Source: Hyphomicrobiales bacterium
GTDB lineage: Bacteria; Pseudomonadota; Alphaproteobacteria; Rhizobiales; Aestuariivirgaceae
NCBI GenBank assembly: GCA_026990765.1
Contig: JALXCV010000155.1
Coordinates: 1-34,079, forward strand
Direction: 5' to 3'
Length of the DNA: 34,079 bases
Positions 7,374 to 14,977 of the stretch are shown piece by piece. How positions within the stretch are numbered: the first letter of the stretch is position 1; each line of letters opens with the position of its first letter. Both the position numbers and the translations under genes were made by a program. The notes beneath the pieces were generated by a model. That model saw nothing but the letters and a program-made list of their open reading frames with translations, did no database searches and was not told where the DNA came from.

Positions 7374-8321
7374 ATGCCACTAGACAAAGCGATTTTCAAA
7401 AATCTGCGACTGCCGGTAATCGGAGCGCCGATGTTTATTTTGTCCGGGCCACAGCTGGTCATTGCCCAGTGCAAGGCCGGGGTGGTTGGTTCGTTTCCTG
7501 CTCTTAATGCCAGACCGCAAGGTATGCTGGATGAATGGATTACGCAGATCAAAGATGCCCTGGGGTCGGATGATGCGCCATTTGCGGTCAACCAGATAGC
7601 CCATCGCTCCAATGACCGGCTAACGGCTGATCTTGAAGTTTGTGTAAAACACAAAGTGCCGATTGTAATTACCTCGCTTGGTGCCAGCAGGCAGGTATTT
7701 GATGCGGTGCATTCATATGGCGGGTTTGTACTGCATGATGTAATCAATAACCGGTTTGCCAAAAAAGCGGTTTTCAAAGGGGCTGACGGGCTGGTGGCAG
7801 TGGCAGCAGGTGCGGGAGGCCATGCAGGAACCTTGTCCCCCTTTGCTCTGGTGCAGGAAATACGCCAATGGTTTGACGGGCCGCTGTTTCTTTCAGGCTC
7901 CATTGCCAATGGTGCGGCGGTGCTGGCGGCTGAAGCTATGGGGGCTGATGGCGGCTATATTGGTTCAGCCTTTATTGCCACAGATGAATCAGCAGCGCGT
8001 GATGATTACAAGCAGGCGGTAGCTGAATATGCCGGTGATGATATTGTCTATACTGACTATTTTACCGGGGTTAGGGGCAATTACCTCAAACCCAGCATAG
8101 TCAGTGCCGGTATGGACCCGGATAATCTGCCCAAAGGTGATATATCAAAAATGAATTTCGGTTCTGATATCAACATGGATGCCAAGGCCTGGAAGGACAT
8201 ATGGGGTTGTGGTCAGGGTATTGGAGCGGTCAAATCAGTGGTGCCGGTGGCAGAACTGGTTGAGCGGCTGGCAAATGAGTATCATGCGGCCCGCAAAAGA
8301 CTTGATTGTGATGATCAATAA
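7374..8321 (+). CDS. Nitronate monooxygenase-like flavoprotein (2-nitropropane dioxygenase family)
   Basis: A 315-residue TIM-barrel FMN enzyme. LRLPVIGAPMFILSGPQLVIA at the N-terminus and the phosphate-binding AAGAGGHAGTLSPFALV at about residue 140 are typical of class II nitronate monooxygenases, as is the later GADGGYIGSAFIATDES. Such enzymes oxidise nitronates such as propionate-3-nitronate, but many paralogues have unknown substrates and some are enoyl reductase-like. A GGGAAG sequence lies shortly before ATG 7374. It sits 64 bases after the GDT1-family gene and 19 bases before the DUF2157 gene. No functional link to either is obvious. Confidence 0.85.
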   Translation: MPLDKAIFKNLRLPVIGAPMFILSGPQLVIAQCKAGVVGSFPALNARPQGMLDEWITQIKDALGSDDAPFAVNQIAHRSNDRLTADLEVCVKHKVPIVITSLGASRQVFDAVHSYGGFVLHDVINNRFAKKAVFKGADGLVAVAAGAGGHAGTLSPFALVQEIRQWFDGPLFLSGSIANGAAVLAAEAMGADGGYIGSAFIATDESAARDDYKQAVAEYAGDDIVYTDYFTGVRGNYLKPSIVSAGMDPDNLPKGDISKMNFGSDINMDAKAWKDIWGCGQGIGAVKSVVPVAELVERLANEYHAARKRLDCDDQ

Positions 8322-8340
8322 ATGACTGTATGATTGTGCG

Positions 8341-9636
8341 ATGTCTTACGATTCATATAAGCGCCTTGTAACCAGTGACATGAAACGCTGGGTGGCAATG
8401 GGTTGGGTGACGCCTGATAATGCCGAGGCGATCATAGCTGACCTGCCGCAATCAAAACCGGGTAATAAAATAGCCACCATTATCGGAATTTTAGGGGCGA
8501 TATTGCTGGCTGCCGGGGTGGTGCTGTTTGTTTCCGCCAATTGGCAGGAAATCAGCAAGCTTGGACGGATGTTGCTGATTATTTCTGCCATGTGGGGTGC
8601 ATTCGGTTTTGCTGTATGGCTGAAAAAATCAACACATGATTATATGAGCGAAGCCATGATGGGGCTGGGGGCGGCGATATTTGGCGCAAATATCATGCTT
8701 ATTGCCCAGATGTACCATATTGAGGGACGATTTCCCGATGCGTTTCTGTTCTGGGCTGTCGGGGCGTTGCTGGCGGTGGTCCTGTTGCAGTCAAGGCTGG
8801 TGCTGGTGCTGGCATTTGGCCTGATTGCCATATGGGCCGGATCGGAAATATTTGATTATGGGCAAAAACTGTTCTGGCCATTCCTGCCGGTTTGGGCGGT
8901 AGCTGCGGTGCTGGCATGGTGGCTGTCTTTCCGCTTTGCCATTCATCTGGCGTTTCTGTCATTCATGGCTTGGCTGTTTACCAGCCTTGAACAACTGATT
9001 GAAATCTCAGGTCTTGGGGAAACTGAAACCGGGGCGTTGCTGGTGATGTTCATTGCCGGTCTGATTGTAGCTGGCTATCTGATGCAGGCGGGGAACTGGA
9101 AATGGACTTTGGGGTTTGGTGGCGCTATGGCGAATTATGCAATATGCTGTTTGCTGCTGATCGGTTTTGTTGAACAGCTGGGGCATAATTTTCTGCCTGA
9201 CAATATAAGTATAATGGTTGTTGCAGTGCTCGCCATTATGGCCGTGATGGTAATTGTTGGCAGTTTGCGGCTGGTGAAACGAAAGGTTTTTAACCCTGGT
9301 GATGCCATGTTGTTTTCAGGGTTCTGCGCCTGGTTCATCCTGTTCTTCTTTGTAAAAGATATCAATCATTTGTGGTTGCTGGCAGGTGTGTATTTAGGCT
9401 TTATCATCTGGTTGCTGATCTTTGCCCAGCGGCGTTCTGACGGGTTGCTGGTGGCGCTGGCGCTCTTGGCATTTGCCGGTCAGGTTTTGTATATTTACAT
9501 GGAAACTCTTGGAACCTTGCTGGATACATCCCTGTTCTTCCTGCTGGGCGGGGTTTTGCTGGTGGTGCTGGCTTTTGGACTTGAAATGCTAAGGCGTTAT
9601 CTGGAGCGCAATGGCAGGCTTGAGGGTGCTGGCTGA
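8341..9636 (+). CDS. DUF2157 domain membrane protein
   Basis: A 431-residue inner-membrane protein. The N-terminal 40 residues (SDMKRWVAMGWVTPDNAEAIIADL) are the cytoplasmic start of a DUF2157 domain. Around a dozen hydrophobic helices follow, beginning with IIGILGAILLAAGVVLFVSA. It ends with a basic tail RRYLERNGRLEG. DUF2157 proteins are of unknown function. The pairing with a GDYXXLXY-domain protein immediately downstream is a known, recurrent arrangement, and the two frames overlap by one base (TGATG). No strong ribosome-binding sequence is visible before ATG 8341. Confidence 0.85.
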   Translation: MSYDSYKRLVTSDMKRWVAMGWVTPDNAEAIIADLPQSKPGNKIATIIGILGAILLAAGVVLFVSANWQEISKLGRMLLIISAMWGAFGFAVWLKKSTHDYMSEAMMGLGAAIFGANIMLIAQMYHIEGRFPDAFLFWAVGALLAVVLLQSRLVLVLAFGLIAIWAGSEIFDYGQKLFWPFLPVWAVAAVLAWWLSFRFAIHLAFLSFMAWLFTSLEQLIEISGLGETETGALLVMFIAGLIVAGYLMQAGNWKWTLGFGGAMANYAICCLLLIGFVEQLGHNFLPDNISIMVVAVLAIMAVMVIVGSLRLVKRKVFNPGDAMLFSGFCAWFILFFFVKDINHLWLLAGVYLGFIIWLLIFAQRRSDGLLVALALLAFAGQVLYIYMETLGTLLDTSLFFLLGGVLLVVLAFGLEMLRRYLERNGRLEGAG

Positions 9637-10208
9637 TGAATGTTTCTGCAAGGCTGAACAATATCCCATTTGCCCTGCGCACCCTGATTGTGCTGGTGGT
9701 GCTGACCATGGCGCTTTCATGGATGGTGGGCAAGAGGCTGTCTATTTTGAAAAATGGTTACGAAGTGGTTTTGAAAACTGAACCGGTCGACCCGCGTGAT
9801 CTGTTTCGCGGTCATTATGCCCGGCTCAATTACAGTATATCTACTATCAGGGGGATAAAGCCGGCTGGAGGTGGCCGTCTGAAAAAGCATGACCGGGTTT
9901 ATGTGGCGCTAAAGCCTGGAGATAATGGCTACTGGAATGCGGTGGCTATCAATCAGGATATGCCAAAAAGCAAGCCGGGAATGGCGGTCATTCGTGGTGA
10001 AGTCAGGTGGAACGGTGACCGCATGATCAATTTGAGATATGGTATTGAGCGCTATTTTGCTCCAAAGGCTGAAGCCTTGCGGCTGGAAAGGCTGGGGCGT
10101 GAGAAAGTGCCGATCGGGGTCATTGTCAGACTGTCCAGTGATGGTGAAGCTGCAATAAGCGGTTTGATGATCAATGGCAAAAAAATCTATGATGAGCCTT
10201 TATTCTAA
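9636..10208 (+). CDS. GDYXXLXY domain protein
   Basis: A 190-residue protein with one N-terminal membrane helix (ALRTLIVLVVLTMALSWMVG) and a periplasmic domain. It contains DPRDLFRGHYARLNYSIS at about residues 51-68, a form of the GDYXXLXY signature in which GHY replaces GDY. A second copy of similar shape (EVRWNGDRMINLRYGIERYF) follows, as is usual for this domain. It is translationally coupled to the DUF2157 gene. Function is unknown; the pair probably forms a membrane complex. The gene ends 19 bases from the convergent lysE-type gene. Confidence 0.82.
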   Translation: MNVSARLNNIPFALRTLIVLVVLTMALSWMVGKRLSILKNGYEVVLKTEPVDPRDLFRGHYARLNYSISTIRGIKPAGGGRLKKHDRVYVALKPGDNGYWNAVAINQDMPKSKPGMAVIRGEVRWNGDRMINLRYGIERYFAPKAEALRLERLGREKVPIGVIVRLSSDGEAAISGLMINGKKIYDEPLF

Positions 10209-10227
10209 CGCGACACGCGCTAACTGA

Positions 10228-10830
10228 CTACCGGTCAGCCAGAAGCCGTAATCCCAATCCACCCATAACCAGTGCAGACAGGCGGTCAATGACCGGTTTG
10301 GCATGCAGGTAACGATTGGCGATTGCACGGGTGCTCATCATTGTGGCAAGCAGGGTGTAGGCAATGGTTTCCACCAGCAGATGGTTGGCGGTGATTGCGG
10401 CTTTGGCGATGAGGCTTAAATCTGGCGGGAAAATCATTATCAATATGGCTGAGGCAAATAAAACTGATTTTGGATTGGACAGATTGACCAGAACTGCGCC
10501 AAGAAAGGCTCTGGCTTTGGGGCTTGTTGCCGGGCTTGCCGGCTGGGTGGCTCCGGTCCAGGTTTTTACGGCTATGAATAAAAGATATAATGCACCGGCA
10601 AGCTTGAGGCCACTATAGGCCCATGGAAACAGTTTGAACAATGTATCAAGCCCAAACAGGGCCATCAGGGTCCAGACAGATGCCATGCAAGCCAGGCCAA
10701 GACCAGTGGCAATCCCGGCTTTTCGACCACTGGCAAGGCTGGTGCGCAGAGCATAGAGCAGGGCCGGGCCGGGCGAGATCAGTGCGACCAGCAATACAAG
10801 GTTGAAACTCAACATATTCTCGAATGTCAT
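10228..10830 (-). CDS. LysE/RhtB family amino-acid exporter
   Basis: A 200-residue, six-helix inner-membrane protein. The N-terminal LLVALISPGPALLYALRTSLASGRKAGIATGLG contains the family hallmark S-P-G-P with the following basic-glycine loop. Members export lysine, homoserine, threonine or similar compounds; the substrate here cannot be read from sequence. AGG lies eight bases before ATG 10830. It is transcribed away from the VOC-family gene, with which it shares a 123-base divergent spacer, and towards the GDYXXLXY gene. Confidence 0.88.
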   Translation of the reverse strand: MTFENMLSFNLVLLVALISPGPALLYALRTSLASGRKAGIATGLGLACMASVWTLMALFGLDTLFKLFPWAYSGLKLAGALYLLFIAVKTWTGATQPASPATSPKARAFLGAVLVNLSNPKSVLFASAILIMIFPPDLSLIAKAAITANHLLVETIAYTLLATMMSTRAIANRYLHAKPVIDRLSALVMGGLGLRLLADR

Positions 10831-10953
10831 TTAACAAGCCTAACGACGCAATCAACTACAGGCAAGTTAAAGATTGAGAGCACAATTTGCCATGCTGACA
10901 TCATATGACATTCAAGGTGTTATTGTCAGGCATATCCAAAATGGAGGTAAAAA

Positions 10954-11376
10954 ATGACTGCAGAAAATCCAAGTATCATGTCGCATGTTTCAATCGGCAC
11001 CAATAATGTTGACAAAGCACTAGCCTTTTATGACAAGGTGCTGGCAACCATTGGGGCAGTGCGTATTCTGGAGCATCCACAAGCTGTTGCCTATGGGCGG
11101 CAATATCCCGAATTCTGGGTGCATCCCCCGCATGATGGTGGCAAGGCATCAGTTGGCAATGGCACTCATTTCGGGTTCTTTGCTGCCAGCAAAAGCCAGG
11201 TTGACGAGTTTTACAAGGTGGCACTGGCGCAAGGAGCAACCAGCGATGGCAAGCCTGGCCCGCGCCCGCTATATGGCGAGCCATATTATGGCTGCTTCGT
11301 GCGCGATCTGGATGGTCACAAGATCGAAGCAGCCTATTGGGATATGGAGCTTATGCAGTCAGGTGACAGTTCCTAA
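10954..11376 (+). CDS. VOC (glyoxalase/bleomycin-resistance) family protein
   Basis: A 140-residue single-module VOC protein. HVSIGTNNVDKALAFYDKVL at the start gives the first metal-ligand histidine and the beta-alpha-beta unit, and FVRDLDGHKIEAAYWD at the end gives the last ligand glutamate. This resembles small glyoxalase-like lyase/dioxygenase proteins common in alphaproteobacteria. Substrate unknown. A strong GGAGGT ribosome-binding sequence (10940-10945) precedes ATG 10954. Its stop codon overlaps the stop of trxC on the other strand. Confidence 0.85.
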   Translation: MTAENPSIMSHVSIGTNNVDKALAFYDKVLATIGAVRILEHPQAVAYGRQYPEFWVHPPHDGGKASVGNGTHFGFFAASKSQVDEFYKVALAQGATSDGKPGPRPLYGEPYYGCFVRDLDGHKIEAAYWDMELMQSGDSS

Positions 11377-11801
11377 CTGTTTGACCTGACCCATTGTTCA
11401 ATCTGTGCGGCGGGCATGGCACCGGGCTGCTGGGCCTTGACCTTGCCGTTCTTGAAGATCATCAGCATCGGGATAGACTGGATATTGTATTTGGCAGCAA
11501 TATCGCGTGCTGCTTCAGTATCCAGTTTGGCCATGCGATAGTCTGGTTCAAGACTGGTTGCTGCCTTGGCAAATTCCGGTCCCATCATCTTGCAGGGACC
11601 GCACCATTCAGCCCAGAAATCCACCACCACCGGAATTGAACTTTTGCTGATGTGTTTGATAAAATTGGCCGAGTTGAGTTCAACGGGTTTGCCGGAGAAT
11701 AATGGATTGCTGCACTTGCCGCATTTGGCAGAAGCTGCCGGTTTGTCAGCCGGGACACGATTTATGGCACCGCAAGCTGGGCATACGATCTGGTTAGTCA
11801 T
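11373..11801 (-). CDS. trxC: Thioredoxin 2 (zinc-binding thioredoxin)
   Basis: A 142-residue TrxC. The N-terminal zinc finger has Cys7-Pro-Ala-Cys10 and Cys27-Gly-Lys-Cys30. The thioredoxin domain has the active site WCGPC with Cys67 and Cys70, and the cis-proline in IQSIPMLMIFKNG. TrxC is a cytoplasmic disulfide reductase that in other bacteria responds to oxidative stress. A 12-bp palindrome lies just upstream (11824-11835). The gene is convergent with the VOC gene and the two stop codons overlap. Confidence 0.95.
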   Translation of the reverse strand: MTNQIVCPACGAINRVPADKPAASAKCGKCSNPLFSGKPVELNSANFIKHISKSSIPVVVDFWAEWCGPCKMMGPEFAKAATSLEPDYRMAKLDTEAARDIAAKYNIQSIPMLMIFKNGKVKAQQPGAMPAAQIEQWVRSNS

Positions 11802-11823
11802 TTTTCTTACCTTTTCAAAAAAT

Positions 11824-11835
11824 ATTCATATGAAT
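11824..11835. promoter_or_regulatory. Palindrome upstream of trxC
   Basis: ATTCATATGAAT is a perfect 12-bp palindrome centred about 28 bases before the trxC start codon, in an A/T-rich stretch. It could be an operator. Such short palindromes occur by chance in A/T-rich DNA, so this is weak. Confidence 0.25.
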
Positions 11836-11960
11836 CAAAGATAGTATTTTCAGACCAGAATCCAATAGGGTATTTGGGCAATCTTTGTGTTTGTGAGTTA
11901 TGCCACGGGTCGGGTTTGTGCTGCTTTTACAGGCCATAAATACTATAGTCTAGACAAGCT

Positions 11961-12815
11961 TTATCGCACCGCGCCTTTTTTCAGCAATTTGGGCAAAAGC
12001 CGGATTGATGCCAGTATGGGGTGGCGGCGCTGCCAGTTGGTCAGGGTTATTTGCTGTCCGGAATGGCGGGAAATTTTCCAGGCCAGATAGTCTGCACCAC
12101 CGGTGAAGGTAAAGGCTGCCTTGATCAGTCTGGCAACAGACAGGAGTTTGCCCTGAATGCGGCGCGCAGCCCAGTTGGGATTGCTGAATTGCTGTTTTGG
12201 TGCCGCTTTGGTTATTGCCTCGTACCAGTCACTGTTGCGCTCAACAATTTCACCTGCCCTTGTTGGGCCTTCAGCCCGCAATTCGGTCTGGTAAGTCTCA
12301 CCCAGCAATCGGGTCCAGGTGTCGATGGGGTTATCTGCGGGCTGGACATTTGCAAGACTGGTGGTGATGGCGGTTTTTATGGCGCTGATTATTACTGCCG
12401 GATCATTGCTCCACACCAGAGAAACCGGCTGGGCAAATCTGGCCCAGAAATAAGGGTTGGCGGTTTTGGCGGATAGCCAATTATTGAAAACCTTTATATC
12501 CAGCACTGCATATTTGGCCCGCAATTGCCTTCCATCAATTGTGGTCTGGGCATAATAGACATTTGGCGGCAATATGCGACAGGCAAGGGCTGAAAGAGTG
12601 CTGGTTGATACGTCCTTGAAGTTTTTGGTGATTATGTAAAAATCAATCAGGCTTTCATCGGTGCTGACCCCGCGCAGGCAGGAGCCATAGGCAAGTACTG
12701 CCACAACCGTATTGTCAGGAAATGACTGACGGATATGTGCGGCCATGGCGGTGATATCCCCGGGCACATTGCGGCTGAGCTGTTCAGCAATGATGTTTTC
12801 AAGTTTCGTACTCAT
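11961..12815 (-). CDS. Tam41-like nucleotidyltransferase, candidate lipid-phosphate cytidylyltransferase
   Basis: A 284-residue protein with a nucleotidyltransferase-fold start: LAYGSCLRGVSTDESLIDFYII, where Tyr43-Gly-Ser45 and Asp58 resemble the YGS...D-F pattern of Tam41/Mmp37-type phosphatidate cytidylyltransferases. LPPNVYYA and RAKYAVLDIKVF further on also resemble that family (N-x-x-Y-Y/H, K-Y-x-V). The later ETYQTELRAE is a second conserved-looking block. It is the last gene of a lipid operon, after a lipid kinase and a CDP-alcohol phosphatidyltransferase, so making a CDP-activated lipid from the kinase product is a coherent role. ATG 12815 shares one base with the kinase stop (TGATG). 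The fold is likely; the exact family and substrate are inference. Confidence 0.6.
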   Translation of the reverse strand: MSTKLENIIAEQLSRNVPGDITAMAAHIRQSFPDNTVVAVLAYGSCLRGVSTDESLIDFYIITKNFKDVSTSTLSALACRILPPNVYYAQTTIDGRQLRAKYAVLDIKVFNNWLSAKTANPYFWARFAQPVSLVWSNDPAVIISAIKTAITTSLANVQPADNPIDTWTRLLGETYQTELRAEGPTRAGEIVERNSDWYEAITKAAPKQQFSNPNWAARRIQGKLLSVARLIKAAFTFTGGADYLAWKISRHSGQQITLTNWQRRHPILASIRLLPKLLKKGAVR

Positions 12816-13780
12816 CAGCCGCAAACATAGGTGAATTGCGGACCGGTTTCTATACGTAATGGCTGATTTTCTGGCGGGTCGAAAAATTCGCCATCTATGA
12901 CGAATGGTGTATCTGTGGTGATTTCAACATCTGGTGAAGCAAAGCTGATACATCCGGGGGGAACCTTGCGGTCCTCATTGCCATAAAGCAGGGTTTTGGA
13001 CCAGCGTGGAATACTGGGCAGCGGGTAGGGCAGGATGGTTGAACGCAGTGGATATTCAGCCCCGCCCCAGAACGGATTGGTTCCCAAAATCAGTTTGTGC
13101 AGGGTGGAGGCGATATACATGGTCTGGCCACCGCTGGCTATCGTTCTGTCATGAGCCTTGATGGTCATGTCATAGGAGCGGTCAATGCGGCTTAAATCAT
13201 TCGGGCGACGGGGCAAAAATGCGGCTTTCAGCAGTGCTACGGACAAGGTGGCAAAATTGGCCCAGTTGCCTTTAAGGCCGGTTTTGTGAATGTCGGTCTG
13301 GCAATAGCTGGTTCCGCGCCATGCTGCACCGGTGCCAAGAAACATGCCGTGCAGCGCTCCGCCATGTTTGGGATTGACTACCTTGAGTGTCGGTCGGATG
13401 CGCAGATCTTTTGGCTTATGGCCATTGGCCACAGACACAATGAATTGTTCCTGCTGGCTGATATCTCTTATGGCAAAGCCCAGATCAGCTGCGGTCATAT
13501 TGGTGGTGCCGTGCGGCAGCAGGCAAAGGCGTGGTAATTCGCTAAAGGGGCCGCGTTCTGCCAGATCGGTCTGGATGCCCTGTATTGTGCCATCACCTGA
13601 TGAAATGAACAGGGTGTCGATCTTGCGGCGGGCAAAATCATCCATCATGGCTGGAACATCGCCGAAACGCTCAATCACCTTGACAGTAACATCAGGTTTG
13701 CCGGCCAGTTTTTGCACCAGTTTGAGGCCGTAACCGCTTTTCTTGCCGGATTTGGGGTTTACGATAAGCCCTACTGGCAT
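12815..13780 (-). CDS. Diacylglycerol kinase-fold lipid kinase, CpgB-like ceramide kinase candidate
   Basis: A 321-residue protein of the DAGK/sphingosine kinase/YegS fold. VGLIVNPKSGKKSGYG at the N-terminus is the family's NPxSG block. FISSGDGTIQGIQTDL carries the ATP-binding GDGT, though the usual GGDGT has Ser in place of the first Gly. LPHGTTNMTAADLGF matches the P-x-GTxN block. Caulobacter has a related enzyme, CpgB, that phosphorylates ceramide within its sphingolipid cluster, and this gene lies in an equivalent context. A GGAGG lies seven bases before ATG 13780, which itself shares one base with the upstream stop (TAATG), so this start is well supported. Confidence 0.82.
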   Translation of the reverse strand: MPVGLIVNPKSGKKSGYGLKLVQKLAGKPDVTVKVIERFGDVPAMMDDFARRKIDTLFISSGDGTIQGIQTDLAERGPFSELPRLCLLPHGTTNMTAADLGFAIRDISQQEQFIVSVANGHKPKDLRIRPTLKVVNPKHGGALHGMFLGTGAAWRGTSYCQTDIHKTGLKGNWANFATLSVALLKAAFLPRRPNDLSRIDRSYDMTIKAHDRTIASGGQTMYIASTLHKLILGTNPFWGGAEYPLRSTILPYPLPSIPRWSKTLLYGNEDRKVPPGCISFASPDVEITTDTPFVIDGEFFDPPENQPLRIETGPQFTYVCG

Positions 13781-14961
13781 TACCCGGCCTCCTGTTTGCG
13801 CATCCATGAAACAAGCGGGGCATCAGGGGGTTTGGCGGCAAAGCCCTGTATTAGCTGGATTGCGTGCAATATCAGGCAGATCACAGTCCAAGCGGCCACA
13901 GCAATCAGCCCCCAGTCGGGTCTGCCAATCAGTACGCTAAGGGTCATCAGTGCCAGATTAGGGTTGCGGCGGGCGGTTATCTGGCGAAAAAATGTATCGA
14001 TCGGGCGCCAAATATGAATTTCAATGCCCAGCCATTTTATGGATATGCCTTCGATAATCCGCTGGACCACATAACCGATAAAAATTACAGCCAATATCTG
14101 CCAAAGGAAATTATCAGACCAGTCAAAGCCGGCCTGTTTGAGACCAACACCCCAGGAAATATACCAGAATGGTGGATGGATAAGGTCGATGCCGTGATCG
14201 AAAATGTCACCCCATTTACTCGAGGTCAAGGTGGTGCGGGCCAGCTTGCCGTCAACCGTATCAAGAAAGGTCATGGCCCAGGCGGCAAAAAGGCCGGGAA
14301 TATACATGCCTTTCCAGAACCACCAGAAAGCCAGCACCACCATGATGGCGCTTAAGGATGTGACTATATTGGGGGTGATGAAGGTGGGGGCAATGGCGCG
14401 GCAGGTGTAAAATGCCGGGCGGGGCCAGATATGTTTGGTTATGAAGTCAGTGGCGCCCTTATAGGTTCCCATGAACATGCGCCATTCAATTGCATCCTTG
14501 TCATCATGGCTGACACTCAGGGCATAAGGGGTTTCCTTCTTGCGCAGTTTTTCCCAATAGGAGGCATCAAGATCATCAGGAGAGCGCACCAGCAATTGCA
14601 GGTCAGATGGCAGTTCACCACCTTGCATGACGGCTTTGACAGCATCACCGGACTGGCCATTGGTGGTTATGGCCACAATGTTTCCAGCTTCATCTTTCAG
14701 GGCCAGATTCAACCGTCTGGCCAGTACCTCGATTATTGGCTGATCGAGAATGGCATCAGCTTGAAGAAATATGACCGGACCATTGCGGGTCCTGGCATCG
14801 CTGACAGATATTTCCTGATTGATGCCATGAGATGAAAACTGTTTGCGCAAACGCTCAGCCGGGGTCATGGCCCAGATAATTTCGCTGCATTCGCCAATGA
14901 AACAAATGGCAGGTTCAAACTGGTGATCTGCTTCACCTTGCTGATCTTGAGTATCGTTCAT
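13780..14961 (-). CDS. CDP-alcohol phosphatidyltransferase with degenerate N-terminal nucleotidyltransferase-like domain
   Basis: A 393-residue two-part protein. The C-terminal half is a membrane domain with an intact CDP-alcohol phosphotransferase signature: Asp234, Asp237, Gly238, Ala241-Arg242, Gly251, Asp255 and Asp259, in the exact spacing D-x2-D-G-x2-A-R-x8-G-x3-D-x3-D. The N-terminal 180 residues are soluble and contain MTPAERLRKQF and VIFLQADAILDQPIIEVL, which look like the remains of an NTP-transferase domain, as in bifunctional IPCT/DIPPS enzymes, but without the glycine-rich nucleotide loop. The enzyme would move a phospho-head group from, or onto, a CDP-activated partner. The flanking lipid kinase and Tam41-like gene suggest a ceramide-based lipid as product. 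It starts 16 bases after the lptG stop. Confidence 0.88.
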   Translation of the reverse strand: MNDTQDQQGEADHQFEPAICFIGECSEIIWAMTPAERLRKQFSSHGINQEISVSDARTRNGPVIFLQADAILDQPIIEVLARRLNLALKDEAGNIVAITTNGQSGDAVKAVMQGGELPSDLQLLVRSPDDLDASYWEKLRKKETPYALSVSHDDKDAIEWRMFMGTYKGATDFITKHIWPRPAFYTCRAIAPTFITPNIVTSLSAIMVVLAFWWFWKGMYIPGLFAAWAMTFLDTVDGKLARTTLTSSKWGDIFDHGIDLIHPPFWYISWGVGLKQAGFDWSDNFLWQILAVIFIGYVVQRIIEGISIKWLGIEIHIWRPIDTFFRQITARRNPNLALMTLSVLIGRPDWGLIAVAAWTVICLILHAIQLIQGFAAKPPDAPLVSWMRKQEAG

Positions 14962-14977
14962 TTAAGGCTCTAAGTTT

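Noticed and set aside
10224-10238. CTGAC/GTCAG hairpin between the GDYXXLXY and LysE genes as a shared terminator
   Set aside because: The stem is only five base pairs, lies partly in the lysE-type coding end and has no T-run on either side.
11841-11946. 9-bp inverted repeat (ATAGTATTT and AAATACTAT) flanking the gap between trxC and the Tam41-like gene
   Set aside because: The arms are 88 bases apart and A/T-rich, with no target duplication or transposase; I do not consider it a mobile element.
13864-14835. Long plus-strand reading frames opposite the CDP-alcohol phosphatidyltransferase
   Set aside because: They are shadows of the minus-strand gene, which has an intact catalytic signature and operon position.
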